From: Hydractinia symbiolongicarpus
Lineage: Eukaryota; Cnidaria; Hydrozoa; Anthoathecata; Hydractiniidae
Reading direction: 5' to 3'
Assembly: GCF_029227915.1 (NCBI RefSeq)
Contig: NC_079886.1
Coordinates: 9,507,501-9,571,500 of the forward strand
DNA length: 64,000 nucleotides
Position 1 is the stretch's first letter. Every line of letters begins with the position of its first letter. The translations under genes and the position numbers were made by a program. Shown piece by piece: positions 63,118 to 64,000 of this stretch. The notes below the pieces were generated by a model. It made no database searches and was not told the DNA's origin. It saw only the letters and a program-made list of their open reading frames with translations.

Positions 63118-64000
63118 GTAAGAGTCAACACACAAAAAACATAATTTTACAACGCACTCTCATAAAATGAAACTTTTTTTAAGAACTAAATATGCTTTTA
63201 CTGAAGTGTTCACGTTCCGCCATTATGATTCACGAAAGACCGCGTAAAAATTTCCTCAAATTTAGACCAACATCCAAGGAATGTTGACCAACATCCAATT
63301 TAATATTTTTCTTCCAAAGACAAGAGGATTTTAAACTATACCTGTATAAATGATTACTCATACAGAAGTATAAATACTGTAAATACTATATTACGGGACG
63401 TTTATTTGGAATATTACCTTAAAGAAGGCGTTATTTTAAGATTTCGCGTATAAAGGGCGCTTATTAGAGAACGGGTGCATATAATGCGCAATATATAATC
63501 ATTGTCCTGTTTTTCACGCATGCACATCATCACTTTCATTTTTACGTCCATACCACGTGTCTATTTCGTATTACTACTTATTTTTAACTCTAAATATTGT
63601 CATGTGTAAATCCTCATAAAAACGACTGGAGTAAACAAGATAATCTATTTCTCGCCTCGCTTAACTCTAACCCTAAGTGTTTTAACTAGACATTCAAATT
63701 ATTAGACAATAGATTATTACACTTTTCTCGAATTTCATGATTTTTTGAAAACAACTAATTCATCGAAATTTTTTCCTATATTGGCGTTGATAAAGTTCGC
63801 TGTGTTTACCATTTTGCAAATTTGACTCGTTTTTAAACTGAGGTCAAATACAGCTGGTCACACTCACCATGAAAATATACGAGTGTATCAGTAGTCTTTA
63901 AGAATTTCAAACTCTTTAATCCACTTTTTAAAAAACATTTAAAGAAAAAAACGCGCGAAGTGTGACAGAAAATTAATTAAGAAAAGTGTATTTCTATTCT
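63118..64000. other. Intron or downstream sequence of the secreted precursor gene
   Basis: No further phase-1 exon with a convincing acceptor could be found before the window ends. The sequence is AT-rich with no recognised repeat. Confidence 0.4.

Noticed and set aside
1-64000. A new multi-gene biological system or gene cluster
   Set aside because: The genes belong to unrelated, well-known animal families with independent introns and long spacers; nothing links them functionally.

Overview
The window is nuclear DNA from an invertebrate animal. The genes are cut into short exons by GT-AG introns, the base composition is strongly AT-rich, and the products are metazoan families: RING-CH ubiquitin ligase, TGF-beta type II receptor, TMEM106, class I myosin and chondroitin polymerizing factor. 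Family resemblances, the repeat types and the frequent 3' splice sites just before start codons suggest a cnidarian, perhaps a hydrozoan. That assignment is inference; no ribosomal or mitochondrial marker is present. All convincing genes lie on the + strand.

Layout: (1) 1-132 may be the end of a gene entering from the left. (2) 1138-1644 holds three short foldback repeats. (3) 2010-4122 is a two-exon, compact MARCH-type membrane E3 ligase. (4) 4123-17127 is gene-poor and carries a dead pogo/Tigger-like transposase (8900-9838) and a SINE split by a T-rich insert (10779-11114). (5) 17128-21474 is a BMPR2-like receptor kinase in 8 exons, with a second SINE copy in intron 2. (6) 24411-29928 is TMEM106 in 7 exons. 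(7) 32904-48573 is a MYO1A/MYO1B-type myosin in 33 exons, one only 14 nt long; its introns contain minisatellites and foldback elements. (8) 52754-60055 is a CHPF-type chondroitin polymerizing factor in 7 exons. (9) 61595 to beyond 63117 is the start of a secreted precursor built from tiny phase-1 exons and running off the window.

The exon chains were built by hand: every junction listed keeps the reading frame, uses GT-AG, and gives a protein co-linear with its family. The genes are not an operon or a pathway. They act in membrane-protein turnover (MARCH), BMP signalling (BMPR2-like), the lysosome (TMEM106), membrane-actin tension (Myo1) and Golgi glycosaminoglycan synthesis (CHPF). I found no CRISPR array, rRNA gene, functional tRNA gene or evidence of a new multi-gene system. 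The most interesting points are the eroded glycine loop and short tail of the BMPR2-like kinase, the myosin microexon, possible spliced-leader acceptors before most genes, the modular secreted precursor at the right edge, and several short repeat families.
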